A stretch of DNA of 41,505 nucleotides from Acidimicrobiales bacterium (GCA_030828465.1 JAURCL010000013.1:1-41505); one strand, 5' to 3'; shown: positions 23,442 to 35,008, numbered from the stretch's first letter. Made by a program: numbers and translations. The notes: generated by a model not told the origin, from the letters alone.

Positions 23442-24407
23442 TCACGCTCCGGCCGGTGACTCTGCACCCTCGAGTCGATGGCCGGTGGCCTCGGCGAAGA
23501 CGTCGTCGAGGCTCGGCGCGCTCAATTCGAGATGGTCGACGGCGATTCCTCGCTCGTCGAGAGCGCGGACCACCGCCGAGACCTCGCCGGCCCCGCCGTT
23601 CAGGCCGACGCCGAGCATCCCCTCGGCGGTCGGCCGCAACTCGCCGAAACGCGCCAGAACGTCGGATGCCGAGGCTTCCTGATCGGTCGCGACCCGCACG
23701 AAGAGCGTCGGGGAGCCCACCCCGGCCTTTAACTGCTCGGGTGCCCCCTCGCGAACGATGCGGCCGTTGTCGATGATGGCGACCCGATCGGCGAGCTGGT
23801 CAGCCTCCTCGAGGTACTGGGTGGTGAGCAGCACCGTGGTGCCCTCGCGGTTCAACCGTCGGATCTCGTCCCACAGCGCCATCCGACTCATCGGGTCGAG
23901 CCCGGTGGTTGGCTCGTCGAGGAAGAGGACCGATGGCTCGTGGATCAGCGAGAGCGCGAGGTCGAGACGGCGGCGCATCCCTCCCGAGTAGGTGCCGACC
24001 CGTCGACTGCCGGCCGAGGACAAGCCGACCCGCTCGAGCAACTCGTTGGCGCGGGACGTGTGCTCCGATCGGGGCAGCCCGTAGAGCACGGCCTGCAGGC
24101 GGAGCAGTTCCTCCCCGGTCATCAGGGGGTCGATGGCCGCGTCCTGCAGGGCGACCCCGATGTTCCGACGCACCGAATCGGCCTCGGTGACCACGTCGAA
24201 GCCCGCCACTCGGGCGCTTCCTCCCGTCGGCCGCAGGAGCGTCGTGAGCATCCGAACCGTGGTCGATTTCCCCGCACCGTTCGGACCGAGGAACCCGAAG
24301 ACCTCGCCCGCATGCACCTCGAGGTCGACACCGTCGACGGCGCGGACCTCGTCGTCGCCGCTCCCGAAGGTGCGGACGAGCCCCGAGGCGAGAATCGGTG
24401 AGGTCAC
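23442..24407 (-). CDS. ABC exporter ATPase, DrrA family
   Basis: 321 aa. Walker A GPNGAGKST (41-49), signature YSGGMRRRLDLA (about 139-150), Walker B VLFLDEPTTGLDP, and an H-loop replaced by TTQY (LLTTQYLEEADQLAD), as in DrrA-type drug or lipid exporters. The C-terminal 90 residues form the DUF4162-like extension (LFVRVATDQEASASDV). GTG at 24407, only 11 nt after the second coxL, on the same strand, so the three exporter genes are very probably co-transcribed with coxL2. Confidence 0.92.
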   Translation of the reverse strand: MTSPILASGLVRTFGSGDDEVRAVDGVDLEVHAGEVFGFLGPNGAGKSTTVRMLTTLLRPTGGSARVAGFDVVTEADSVRRNIGVALQDAAIDPLMTGEELLRLQAVLYGLPRSEHTSRANELLERVGLSSAGSRRVGTYSGGMRRRLDLALSLIHEPSVLFLDEPTTGLDPMSRMALWDEIRRLNREGTTVLLTTQYLEEADQLADRVAIIDNGRIVREGAPEQLKAGVGSPTLFVRVATDQEASASDVLARFGELRPTAEGMLGVGLNGGAGEVSAVVRALDERGIAVDHLELSAPSLDDVFAEATGHRLEGAESPAGA

Positions 24408-24418
24408 CAGGGTCTCGA

Positions 24419-26701
24419 TCAGGCGTCGGCGATCGCTCGCCAGACTTTCTCGGGGGTGCAGGGCATGTCGATGTGCCGCACGCCGAGATGGGAGAGCGCG
24501 TCGATCACCGCGGAATGGACGGCGGGGGTGCTGCCGATCGTGCCCGACTCGCCGATGCCCTTCGCGCCCAACTCGTTCACCCAGGTCGCGGTCTCCATCG
24601 GGACCCGCTCGATCTGAGGCATGAGGTCCATGGTGACCATCGCGTACTCGGCGAGGTTCGAGGTGATCGGGTTGCCGTCCTCGTCGTAGCGGACCTCCTC
24701 ATAGAGGGCCTGCGCCGTGCCCTGAGCGATTCCGCCGTGCACCTGACCGGCGAGCAGCATCGGATTGACCATCGTCCCCGCGTCATCGCAAGCGATGTGG
24801 CGCAGGTGGGTCACCTTGCCGGTGCCCGCGTCAACCTCGACCACCGCGACATGAGCGCCGAAGGGGTAGGTGGCTCCCGACGTCTTGAAGGTGGTCGCCT
24901 CGACCAGGCCCTCCTCGCCGGCCGCGCCCGCGATCGCCGCCCAGTCGGTGGAGACCGCCGGGGTGCCGGCGACGTGGAAGGTGCCGCTTGACGTGTCGAG
25001 CACCACGTCGATCTCATCGGCTTCGAGCAGGGAGGCGGCGATCCGACGGCCCTGCTCGACAATTCCGGCCGCCGCCTGATGGACAGCGAGCCCACCCTGC
25101 TGAAGCGACCGGGAACCCATCGTTCCTCCGCCCACCGGGGTGAGGTCGGTGTCGCCCCACACGAGGGTGAGGCGTGACATGTCGATGCCGGTGCTCGCGC
25201 TGGCGATCTGAGCCCAAGCGGTCTCGTGCCCCTGGCCGTGCGGCGAGGTGCCGGTGTAGATCGTGCCCGAGCCATCGGCGTGGATCACGATCTTGGCGTC
25301 CTCCTGCGGAGCGCCCGCTCCGCCGGTGATCTCGACGTAGGCGCTCACGCCGATGCCGAGGAGCCGGTCCTCGCCCGCCTCGCGTCGACGTCGCTGCTCG
25401 GCGCGCAGGTCGTCGTAGCCGGCCTGGGCGAGCGCGCGGTCGAGTGAACCCTCGAAGTCACCGCAGTCGTACACCTCGCCGATGGCGGTGGTGTAGGGCT
25501 CGTGGAACTCGGGGATGAGATTGATGCGGCGCACCTCCACCGGGTCCATGCCGATCTCGAGCGCGAACACGTCCATTGCCCGCTCGGTCGCGGCCGTGGC
25601 CTCCGGACGCCCGGCTCCGCGGTAGGCGACCGTCGGCGTGGTGTTGGTGACCACGGAGGTGCAGTGGGCCTCGACGTTCTCGATCGCGTAGACACCCGAG
25701 GTCATCCGACGGGTGAAGAGGGCGCCAAGCACGGTACCGACCTCGCAGTACCCGCCGGAGTCCTGGATCATCTCCAACTGGAAGTGCGTGACCCGACCGT
25801 CGCGGCGGCCACCCATCTTGATGGTCTGGAACTGGGCGCGCCCGTGGCCGAGGTTCATCATCGACTCGCTGCGCGTCTCGCGGAACCGGACCGGGCGACC
25901 CGTCGCCCGGGCGAGCGGACCGACGAGCAACTCCTCGGAGTAGACGCCGATCTTGGCGCCGAATCCGCCGCCCACGTCGGGGGTGATGATGTGGATCTCC
26001 TCCTCGGACACCCCGTTCGCCTTCGCCACCTGGGCGCGTACGCCCTGAGCGTGCTGAGTGGAGACCCACTCGTGGAGGCGTCCGTCGTGCCAGGCGGCCG
26101 CGGCGGCCCGCGGCTCCATCGGGCAGGGGGCGACACGCTGGTTGAGGGCGTCCACGGTCACCACGACCTCGCAGTCGGCGAAGAAGTCGTCGCCTGAGTT
26201 GACCGAGGCGCCGAAAACCGTCGAGTCGAACACGGCGTTGCCGCCAGCGGCCTCGTAGAGATGGTTGTCGGAGGTGAGTGCCTCGCGAAGGTCGATTACC
26301 GCGGGCAGCGGGTCGATGTCGATGAACACGGCCTGAGCCGCGTCGGTTGCCTGCTCGTAGGTCTCAGCGACCACGGCCACCACGGGCTCACCGACCCAAC
26401 GCACTTTGTCACCACGGCGGGCGAGCAACGTTCTCGAGACCGCCGGGTTGTAGTTCGACGGCGCCGGTTCGAGACCGAGCGTCTCGGCCGTGTGGACGGC
26501 GATCACACCGGGCATGCCCTCGGCCTCGGCGAGGTCGATGTCGACGATGATGCCGTGCGCGACCTGTGAGCGCGCGTAGACGACGAACGCAGCTCCCTCG
26601 AGGAGTGGGTGACGGAGGTCGTCGAGATAGATGCCTCCCTCGGTGAGGAAGCGCGGGTCTTCCTTGCGCAGAACCTTCTCTCCGAGCACACTTCCAGCCA
26701 T
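24419..26701 (-). CDS. Second, solitary form II CoxL-like molybdenum hydroxylase large subunit
   Basis: 760-aa CoxL homologue with the full molybdenum-site motif set: GGGFGAK (244-250), AYRGAGR (359-365), GTSPHGQGHET (484-494) and GAKGIGESG with E718. It is clearly diverged from the first CoxL (different N-terminus, shorter), so it is an ancient paralogue rather than a fresh duplicate. No coxS or coxM accompanies it; it must borrow the small and medium subunits of the coxSLM cluster, pair with ones elsewhere, or act alone. ATG at 26701 has a GGAGGAGG ribosome-binding site. It heads an operon with an ABC exporter. Confidence 0.92.
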   Translation of the reverse strand: MAGSVLGEKVLRKEDPRFLTEGGIYLDDLRHPLLEGAAFVVYARSQVAHGIIVDIDLAEAEGMPGVIAVHTAETLGLEPAPSNYNPAVSRTLLARRGDKVRWVGEPVVAVVAETYEQATDAAQAVFIDIDPLPAVIDLREALTSDNHLYEAAGGNAVFDSTVFGASVNSGDDFFADCEVVVTVDALNQRVAPCPMEPRAAAAAWHDGRLHEWVSTQHAQGVRAQVAKANGVSEEEIHIITPDVGGGFGAKIGVYSEELLVGPLARATGRPVRFRETRSESMMNLGHGRAQFQTIKMGGRRDGRVTHFQLEMIQDSGGYCEVGTVLGALFTRRMTSGVYAIENVEAHCTSVVTNTTPTVAYRGAGRPEATAATERAMDVFALEIGMDPVEVRRINLIPEFHEPYTTAIGEVYDCGDFEGSLDRALAQAGYDDLRAEQRRRREAGEDRLLGIGVSAYVEITGGAGAPQEDAKIVIHADGSGTIYTGTSPHGQGHETAWAQIASASTGIDMSRLTLVWGDTDLTPVGGGTMGSRSLQQGGLAVHQAAAGIVEQGRRIAASLLEADEIDVVLDTSSGTFHVAGTPAVSTDWAAIAGAAGEEGLVEATTFKTSGATYPFGAHVAVVEVDAGTGKVTHLRHIACDDAGTMVNPMLLAGQVHGGIAQGTAQALYEEVRYDEDGNPITSNLAEYAMVTMDLMPQIERVPMETATWVNELGAKGIGESGTIGSTPAVHSAVIDALSHLGVRHIDMPCTPEKVWRAIADA

Positions 26702-26714
26702 CTCAGCCTCCTCC

Positions 26715-26759
26715 GTCGAACGACTCGATGTCGAACGATCCGTTGTGGAACGACGCGGC
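26715..26759. repeat. Three tandem 15-bp repeats in the leader of the second coxL
   Basis: Units begin at 26715, 26730 and 26745: GTCGAACGACTCGAT, GTCGAACGATCCGTT, GTGGAACGACGCGGC. They lie between the candidate -10 (26762-26767) and the ribosome-binding site, that is, in the transcribed leader. The core is the complement of the repeat found between coxS and coxL (20026-20070), in the opposite orientation. Confidence 0.55.
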
Positions 26760-26761
26760 TG

Positions 26762-26767
26762 ACTGTA
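26762..26767 (-). promoter_or_regulatory. Candidate -10 box TACAGT of the coxL2-exporter operon
   Basis: Read on the minus strand the box is preceded by CCACGGC, so both cox promoters share ACGGCTANNNT. Predicted transcription start near 26755; leader about 54 nt, close to that of coxS. Confidence 0.45.
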
Positions 26768-26798
26768 GCCGTGGTCTCGACCGCGCGAGAAGGTCGGC

Positions 26799-27275
26799 TC
26801 AGGGAGTCCCGAGGCGAACCGAGAGGATGTCGGCGACCGGACCGTAAGGCCATCCCGACGGGAGATCTTCGGACAGGTCTGGCAAGTCGAGCAGGGTCTC
26901 GCGCCGCTCGCCGTCGATCACGTAGCCAAGTTCGGAACGTGCTGCCTCAATGATTCCTTCATCGGTGCGGAGGCGGTCGACCTCGGCGGCCAAGTCGGCG
27001 TTGACCTGTTCGAGCCGCTCAACCTGCTCGGTCAACCCGTTGATCTGGTCCCCCTGACCGAGGTAGGTCTGGAGCGGCAAACCGACGAGGGAGGCGACCA
27101 CCGCTCCGACCACGATGACCGCGACGACGGCGACGAAGAACGTCGATCGGCCCCGTTCGGTGATCCTCGCGTCGCGGGGTACGGGCCGCGTGATGTCGCT
27201 CAGCCGCGAACGGCCGCGACTGGACGCCGCCGTCTTGGTGCGGCGCAGACGCGTCTGTCTCGATCGCTCGGCCAC
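26799..27275 (-). CDS. ftsB: FtsB/DivIC-like septum formation initiator
   Basis: 158 aa. A basic cytoplasmic N-terminus of about 43 residues, one membrane span (about 44-66), then a coiled coil (QINGLTEQVERLEQVNADLAAEVDRL, about 76-101) and the conserved ARSELGYV box near 111-118. It belongs to the divisome core FtsB-FtsL-FtsQ. GTG at 27275. It follows eno by 36 bp, the arrangement seen in mycobacteria (Rv1023 eno, Rv1024). The expected next gene, DUF501, is instead about 17 kb away beyond the cox genes. Confidence 0.9.
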   Translation of the reverse strand: MAERSRQTRLRRTKTAASSRGRSRLSDITRPVPRDARITERGRSTFFVAVVAVIVVGAVVASLVGLPLQTYLGQGDQINGLTEQVERLEQVNADLAAEVDRLRTDEGIIEAARSELGYVIDGERRETLLDLPDLSEDLPSGWPYGPVADILSVRLGTP

Positions 27276-27311
27276 GAGGAGATCATCGCAGGTGGCCGCT
27301 GCGACCGCGGG

Positions 27312-29906
<2,595 letters not shown>

Positions 29907-29910
<4 letters not shown>

Positions 29911-31388
29911 CCCGAGGACTCGCCTTTTACCTCGTCCCACAGTGCGTCGAGCACCTCGAGGTCGCTGGTGGCGAGATCGATTCCGCGTTGACGGGCGAGA
30001 GTGTCGACGAGGTCGAAGCGGCGCCGGAATTTCGCGACCGCGGCGCGCAACGCGCTCTCAGGATCGACGCCGAGGTGCCGGGCCACGTTGACCACCGCGA
30101 AGAGCAGGTCGCCCATCTCCTCGCGAACCGCCTCGGCGTCATCCCTCGCCGCGACCACCTCGGCTGCCTCCTCGCCGACTTTGGCGAGTGCGCCGTCGAC
30201 CTCGGGCCAGTCGAAGCCGACCTTGGCTGCCTTGCGCTGCACGGTGTCGGCCAGCGATAGCGCCGGTAGCGAGCCCGGCACGCCGTCGAAGACGGAGGCG
30301 TCGGGGGCTCTCTCGGCGCGCTTCAGTCGCTCCCAGTTCGCGGTCACCGAATCGGCGTCGGTGACGACGGTGTCGCCGAACACGTGCGGGTGGCGCCTCA
30401 CGAGCTTGTCGTGGACGGCAGAGGTCACATCGGCGATCGTGAAGCGGCCCTCCTGCTCGGCGATCGTGGCGTGGAACTCGATCTGGTAGAGCAGGTCGCC
30501 GAGTTCGCCGATGAGTTCGTTGTCGGTCGTCGGGTCGTCGGGGTCGAGGCCCTCGATTGCGTCGACAACTTCGTAGGCCTCTTCGATGAGATAGGGCACG
30601 AGGCTGCGGTGGGTCTGCTCGATGTCCCACGGGCACTGCTCGCGAAGAGTGCGCGCGAGTTCGTGGAAGCGTTGGTAACCGGCGGCGACCGGGACGCCGA
30701 GTCGGGGCACCCACAGGCTGGTCAGATGGTCGACGCCCTCCACCTGGTCCATCTGCGACCAGGTGGTCTCGACCAGCCGCTCGGCGTCCGTCCCGAGTGA
30801 CATGAGCAGGGTGACCGGCGGGTCACCGATCGCACTGTCGGAATCGGCATCGTTGTCGATCGACAGTTTGATGTCGGACAGCACCCACGGGGCGTGGGTG
30901 TGGGCCACGAGGAGCGGGCCGCTCAGCCCGGCCGCCGCGCTCGCGAACCGGTGCCCGTCGATGAGCGTCACCCCGGCCTCGACGGGGTCGATGGCAAGTG
31001 CCCCCCACACGAGGTCGAGGAAGCCGGTCGACGGGTGCACGCGGACGTCGAGGTCGTCTCGACGGCGGAGCGCTGACACCGTCTCCTCGAGGACGAGCGG
31101 CGAGCCGGGCACCGCGTAGAGGATCTCGCCGTGCTCGTGGGCCTGCGCCACGAGGTGCTCGACGATTCGTAGGTACACCTCCTCGAAGGAGTCGGACTCC
31201 TCGTAGAGGTGGTCGAAGGTGAGCGCGCCTTCGACGAGGTGCGACGACGGGTGAACCGCAGTGCGTAGGAATCGGTGCCGGTGCCGCGAGATCACCTCGA
31301 GGGTGGCGCTCGTCGTATGGCGGGCGTCGCCCGGTCCGAGACCGACGACCTCGACGATCGGACGGTCAGCCGATCGGGACGATGCCAC
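29907..31388 (-). CDS. mazG: MazG nucleotide pyrophosphohydrolase with N-terminal tetrapyrrole-methylase-like domain
   Basis: 493 aa, YabN-like fusion. Residues 1-215 resemble a TP_methylase domain (VVGLGPGDARHTT, AVPGSP); the rest is two MazG modules, with EEAYEVVDAIE and ELGDLLYQIEFH in the first, and EEAAEVVAARDD with EEMGDLLFAVVNVARHLG in the second. It hydrolyses non-canonical or excess (d)NTPs. GTG at 31388 overlaps the SurA-like gene by 23 nt and its stop overlaps DUF4032 by 4 nt. Confidence 0.9.
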
Positions 31389-32325
31389 TGCTCACGGGGT
31401 CCCAGGTCCCGTATCGGGGATCGATTGTGACCTCGCCGGACGCGAGGAGTCCGTCCGCGAGGAATCCGCCGCTGTCGGCGCCGGAGTGGACGGCGATCAC
31501 GTCGTCGCCGATCTCATCGAAGGGCCGGTGCATGATGACGTGCCATCCGAACGAGGACTCCACTGGATCGCTCCAGCCGGCGGGCGGCGCCCCGTAGGCG
31601 CCGGCCACGAAGAGCGGGTCGAACGTTTGGTTGATCTGGGCGACGGGAAGGCATCGCGTTCCGTTGCCGACGAGTGCTCCTCCGCTGGTCACAGCGATCG
31701 GCTCGGTGGACCGCTCGGCGGCGAGTTCGGCGAAGTCGGCACCGTCCTCGAGGAGCGCGATCACCTCGTCGGCTTCCGATTCACTATCGAGGAGGATGTG
31801 GCGCAGGCAGACCACTCCGGTGCGCTCCGGTCGAACGCGGTAGAGCGATTCGACCGACTCGGGCGACGGTGGGGCGACTCGCGAGAGCGCGGCCCCGCGG
31901 ACGCTCTCTTGGAGATCGAGGATGAGGTTGAGGAACTCTGGGCTGAGCGTCCGCCAGGGATGATCCGCCGGAAGTTCGTCGGTCACTGAGGTGCGGTCGC
32001 CCTCGGTGACGGATTGGCCGGCGCGGTTGAGCACCTCGTTCGTGGCCGCGACTTGCACCAGCGCTCCGAGGAGGCGACGAGCCTCGCCGCTGGGAACCTC
32101 GCCGTCGATAGCGGGGAGGGTGCCGAAGACGTCACCCCGTTCGAGGTACTCCGCGAGCAGTCGATCGAAGTCGTCCTGCTCGATCGTGGTCGAGCCGATG
32201 ATCGCCACCGAGTCGGCCTCAGTGAAGGTCGCGCAGGCGGAGGCGATGAGGGTCGAGGCGCAGATCGCGAGGGCTCGGACAGCGAGGCGGGGCGTCCGTC
32301 GAGGGGAGCGGTGGGGGTGCGGCAT
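31366..32325 (-). CDS. SurA-like lipoprotein with PPIC-type rotamase domain
   Basis: 319 aa. Signal peptide ending in lipobox ASAC (C31), then a helical SurA_N-like region, and a parvulin domain at about 175-275 (CLRHILLDSESEADEVIALLEDG, a FGWHVIMH ending typical of PPIC). It should act in the extracytoplasmic space as a foldase for secreted proteins. ATG at 32325 stands 10 nt behind a TAGCGT box, so the message is almost leaderless; a GTG at 32337 would overlap that box. Confidence 0.82.
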   Translation of the reverse strand: MPHPHRSPRRTPRLAVRALAICASTLIASACATFTEADSVAIIGSTTIEQDDFDRLLAEYLERGDVFGTLPAIDGEVPSGEARRLLGALVQVAATNEVLNRAGQSVTEGDRTSVTDELPADHPWRTLSPEFLNLILDLQESVRGAALSRVAPPSPESVESLYRVRPERTGVVCLRHILLDSESEADEVIALLEDGADFAELAAERSTEPIAVTSGGALVGNGTRCLPVAQINQTFDPLFVAGAYGAPPAGWSDPVESSFGWHVIMHRPFDEIGDDVIAVHSGADSGGFLADGLLASGEVTIDPRYGTWDPVSSGIVPIG

Positions 32326-32372
32326 GGTGCAGAGCACGCTACCGGTGAGGTCCGTGCCCGACGGTGAGCCGG

Positions 32373-34169
32373 TCAGGCGTCGAGGAGATCCCGCTCGAGC
32401 CGGTCGACGGCCTCGAGCAGTTCGCCGGGCAGCCGCTCTCCGAAGCGGGTGAGGTGGTCGCGGATCTCGGGGATCGCCGAGTGCCAGCCTTCCACGTCGA
32501 CCGAGAGGATGGCCGCGAGGTCGTCGTCGGCGATATCGAGTCCGTCAGTGTCGAGCGCGCCCGGTGCGGGCAACCGGCCGATCGGGGTGTCGATGGCCTC
32601 GGCGCTGCCGTTGATCCGCTCGACAATCCACTTGAGTACCCGTGAGTTCTCACCGAAACCCGGCCACAGGAAGCGCCCGTCGTCATCGCGGCGGAACCAG
32701 TTGACGAAGAAGATGCGCGGAAGGCGGTCGGCCTGACCCCTCGCTCCGACCTCGAGCCAGTGGCGGAAGTAATCGCCGTAGTGGTAGCCGCAGAAGGGCA
32801 GCATCGCCATCGGGTCGAAGCGCAGTTTTCCGACGGCGCCCTGCTGGGCGGCGGTGGTCTCCGAGGCCATGATCGAACCGAGGAAGACGCCGTGCTCCCA
32901 GTCGTAGGCCTCGGTCACCAGTGGCACGGTCGAGCGTCGCCGACCTCCGAAGAGGATCGCCGAGATCGGCACGCCCACTGGGTCCTCCCACTCATCAGCG
33001 ATCGACGGGCACTGCGAGGCGGGGGCGGTGAAACGGGCGTTCGGATGGGCGGCCGGGGTGTCGGAGTCGGGGGTCCACTCCTGCCCTCGCCAGTCGGTGG
33101 CGCGAGCGGGAGGGGAGCCGTTCATGCCCTCCCACCAGACATCCCCGTCCTCGGTGAGGGCGGTGTTGGTGTAGATGCAGTTGCCCCAGAGGGTGTCCAT
33201 CGCGTTGGCGTTTGTGTCGTGCCCCGTTCCCGGTGCCACGCCGAAGAACCCGGCCTCGGGGTTGATCGCGCGGAGTCGGCCCTCGTCGTCGAACTTCATC
33301 CAACAGATGTCATCGCCCACCGTCTCGGCGGTCCATCCCGGCACGGTCGGGACGAGCATGGCGAGGTTGGTCTTGCCGCAGGCCGAGGGAAACGCGGCGG
33401 CGATGTACTTGCTCTCGCCGGCGGGGTCGGTCAGCTTGAGGATGAGCATGTGCTCGGCGAGCCAGCCGTCGTCGCGGGCCATCACCGAGGCGATCCGGAG
33501 GGCGAAGCACTTCTTTCCGAGGAGCGCGTTGCCGCCGTAGCCCGATCCGTACGACCAGATCTCCCGGGTCTCGGGGAAGTGGACGATGTACTTGTTGTCG
33601 CCATCGCAGGGCCAGGGGACGTCGGCCTGGCCGGGTTCGAGTGGCGAGCCGACCGAGTGGACGCAGGGGACCCAGTCGCCTTGGCCGAGGGCGTCGAGGG
33701 CGCCCTGACCCATGCGGGTCATGATCCGCATGGAGGTCGCCACGTAGGCGGAGTCGGTGAGTTGGACTCCGACATGAGCGATCGGCGATCCGAGGGGACC
33801 CATCGAGAACGGGACGACGTACATCGTGCGTCCTCGCATGGCCCCGGTGTAGAGGCGGGTGAGTTCGGCGCGCATTTCGGAGGGTTCGCGCCAGTTGTTA
33901 TTCGGCCCCGCGTCCTCGCGGTCGGCCGAGCAGATGAAGGTGCGGTCCTCGACGCGAGCGACGTCGGCGGGGTCGGAGTGCGCCCAGTAGGAGTTGGGTC
34001 GCTTGGCCTCGTCGAGTCGGGTGAAGGTGCCACTCGCGACGAGGGTTTCGGCGAGGGAGTCGTACTCCTCCGCGGTGCCGTCGCACCAGTGGATGGCGTC
34101 GGGCTGGAGCACGCTGGCCCACTCGTCCACCCAGGCCGAGAGTCGTTGGTTCTCCGTCGTGGCTGCCAT
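32373..34169 (-). CDS. pckG: Phosphoenolpyruvate carboxykinase (GTP)
   Basis: 598 aa, normal length for the GTP enzyme. Landmarks: [13 protein letters not shown] (about 117-129), the nucleotide-binding loop FPSACGKTN (260-268) with its reactive cysteine C264, [12 protein letters not shown] and [25 protein letters not shown] near the C-terminus. Converts oxaloacetate + GTP to PEP, CO2 and GDP in gluconeogenesis. ATG at 34169 has the ribosome-binding site AGGAGGAG. It is preceded by a 239-bp gap that contains its promoter. Confidence 0.97.
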   Translation of the reverse strand: MAATTENQRLSAWVDEWASVLQPDAIHWCDGTAEEYDSLAETLVASGTFTRLDEAKRPNSYWAHSDPADVARVEDRTFICSADREDAGPNNNWREPSEMRAELTRLYTGAMRGRTMYVVPFSMGPLGSPIAHVGVQLTDSAYVATSMRIMTRMGQGALDALGQGDWVPCVHSVGSPLEPGQADVPWPCDGDNKYIVHFPETREIWSYGSGYGGNALLGKKCFALRIASVMARDDGWLAEHMLILKLTDPAGESKYIAAAFPSACGKTNLAMLVPTVPGWTAETVGDDICWMKFDDEGRLRAINPEAGFFGVAPGTGHDTNANAMDTLWGNCIYTNTALTEDGDVWWEGMNGSPPARATDWRGQEWTPDSDTPAAHPNARFTAPASQCPSIADEWEDPVGVPISAILFGGRRRSTVPLVTEAYDWEHGVFLGSIMASETTAAQQGAVGKLRFDPMAMLPFCGYHYGDYFRHWLEVGARGQADRLPRIFFVNWFRRDDDGRFLWPGFGENSRVLKWIVERINGSAEAIDTPIGRLPAPGALDTDGLDIADDDLAAILSVDVEGWHSAIPEIRDHLTRFGERLPGELLEAVDRLERDLLDA

Positions 34170-34408
34170 CGCTCCTCCTCACCCGGCCGGCTCGCGCCGA
34201 CCGCCCCTCAGTGGCCCGTTGCTTCCAGTCTGACCAATCACTTGAGCCCGAGAGGAATCACAGGGACTGGAGGTTGTGCGCTTGTGACGATAGAGCCATC
34301 GCTCATGGCGATAGCAAATTAGAGCGCTCCATCAGTTTCGGTGATGCTCAGTGGGCGGAGCTGTGTACTCGAACGCACTGATCGTGGGACGGAACGACGG
34401 TCGGCTGG
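34170..34408 (-). promoter_or_regulatory. pckG upstream region with a small hairpin
   Basis: The largest gene-free stretch in the window. It is AT-richer than the surroundings near 34311-34325 and holds an imperfect 8-bp stem with a 5-nt loop (34295-34302 with 34308-34315; a G-U pair when read on the minus strand), plus two CGATAG copies (34288-34293, 34309-34314). A weak promoter, TTGCTA and TCTATC 17 bp apart, can be read on the minus strand across this stem. No open frame, riboswitch or tRNA is recognisable. Confidence 0.35.
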
Positions 34409-34630
34409 TCAGACGTCGGGGGTGGCCATGTCCACCTCGGAGCCGAGGCGGAGGGAGGTGGCGCGGCCAGACTCATCAAGGTCGAACACCACCCGCTGCC
34501 CCTGGCGGAGCATCCTGAAGACCGACCCCTCGATGGCGCCGGGAGCGAGGTCGTAATCAGCAAGGTCGGAATCGCACATCACGACACCGAACCCCGATGA
34601 CGGGTCGTAGGCCTTGATCACGCCCTGCAT
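34409..34630 (-). CDS. Degenerate cold-shock (CSD) domain protein
   Basis: 73 aa with the CSD outline: GVIKAYDPSSGFGVVMCD at 3-20 and a MLRQGQRVVFDL strand near 40-51. The aromatic RNP residues of typical cold-shock proteins are lost (AYDPSSGFGVV instead of WFN..KGFGFI; ADYDLA instead of DVFVHF), so nucleic-acid binding may be weak or altered. The ATG at 34630 has no ribosome-binding site; TAGGGT lies 7 nt upstream, pointing to a leaderless mRNA. Neighbours are rpmB and pckG. Confidence 0.78.
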   Translation of the reverse strand: MQGVIKAYDPSSGFGVVMCDSDLADYDLAPGAIEGSVFRMLRQGQRVVFDLDESGRATSLRLGSEVDMATPDV

Positions 34631-34637
34631 GCGATGA

Positions 34638-34643
34638 ACCCTA
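34638..34643 (-). promoter_or_regulatory. -10 box TAGGGT giving a leaderless cold-shock-like mRNA
   Basis: TAGGGT on the minus strand is 7 nt from the ATG at 34630, with no Shine-Dalgarno sequence in between. It lies between the rpmB stop and this gene. Confidence 0.5.
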
Positions 34644-34666
34644 CTGAAGCGGTCGGAGGCCGGCCG

Positions 34667-34858
34667 TCAGCCAGCCTTGACGACCTTGCCCGACTTGATG
34701 CAGCCGGTGCAGACGTTGAGCCGCTTCGGAGCACCCTTCACGACCGCGCGCACGCGCTGGATGTTCGGGTTCCAACGGCGCTTCGTGCGCCGGTGGGAGT
34801 GCGACACCGACATGCCCCACGACGGGCCCTTGCCACATACCTCACAAACCGATGCCAT
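34667..34858 (-). CDS. rpmB: 50S ribosomal protein bL28, zinc-binding form
   Basis: 63 aa. [20 protein letters not shown] is the L28 N-terminus; cysteines CEVC (5, 8) and CTGC (50, 53) make the C+ (zinc-ribbon) form of the protein. The start at 34858 has AAGGAG 7 nt upstream; the open frame upstream of it is unrelated. It is transcribed away from fakA. Confidence 0.96.
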   Translation of the reverse strand: MASVCEVCGKGPSWGMSVSHSHRRTKRRWNPNIQRVRAVVKGAPKRLNVCTGCIKSGKVVKAG

Positions 34859-34876
34859 CCGAACACTCCTTGTGAA

Positions 34877-34895
34877 GGCGCCCAACTCGGGCACC
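34877..34895 (-). promoter_or_regulatory. Hairpin in the rpmB leader
   Basis: A 7-bp stem (34877-34883 with 34889-34895; one G-U pair on the minus strand) with a 5-nt loop lies just before the rpmB ribosome-binding site. GAGTGTTCG occurs at the ribosome-binding site and again 60 bp upstream. A TAGCGT box at 34945-34950 would give a leader of about 80 nt, long enough for autogenous control, which is not otherwise shown. Confidence 0.4.
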
Positions 34896-34996
34896 GCTTG
34901 CGAACCTCCCGAACCGGTGCGAACACTCGGCCACGGGCGACAACACGCTACCGGTGACCGGCCCGAGCACCACCCGGCCCTCGCGATGACCCGGTG

Positions 34997-35002
34997 TAGA
35001 TT
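34997..35002 (+). promoter_or_regulatory. -10 box TAGATT giving a leaderless fakA mRNA
   Basis: TAGATT is followed by 6 nt (CTGCCC) and the GTG at 35009. No Shine-Dalgarno sequence precedes the start codon, so transcription probably begins at it. Confidence 0.55.
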
Positions 35003-35008
35003 CTGCCC

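Noticed and set aside
34288-34315. Riboswitch or transcription-factor site upstream of pckG
   Set aside because: The imperfect 8-bp stem and two CGATAG copies match no known element and are too weak to name.
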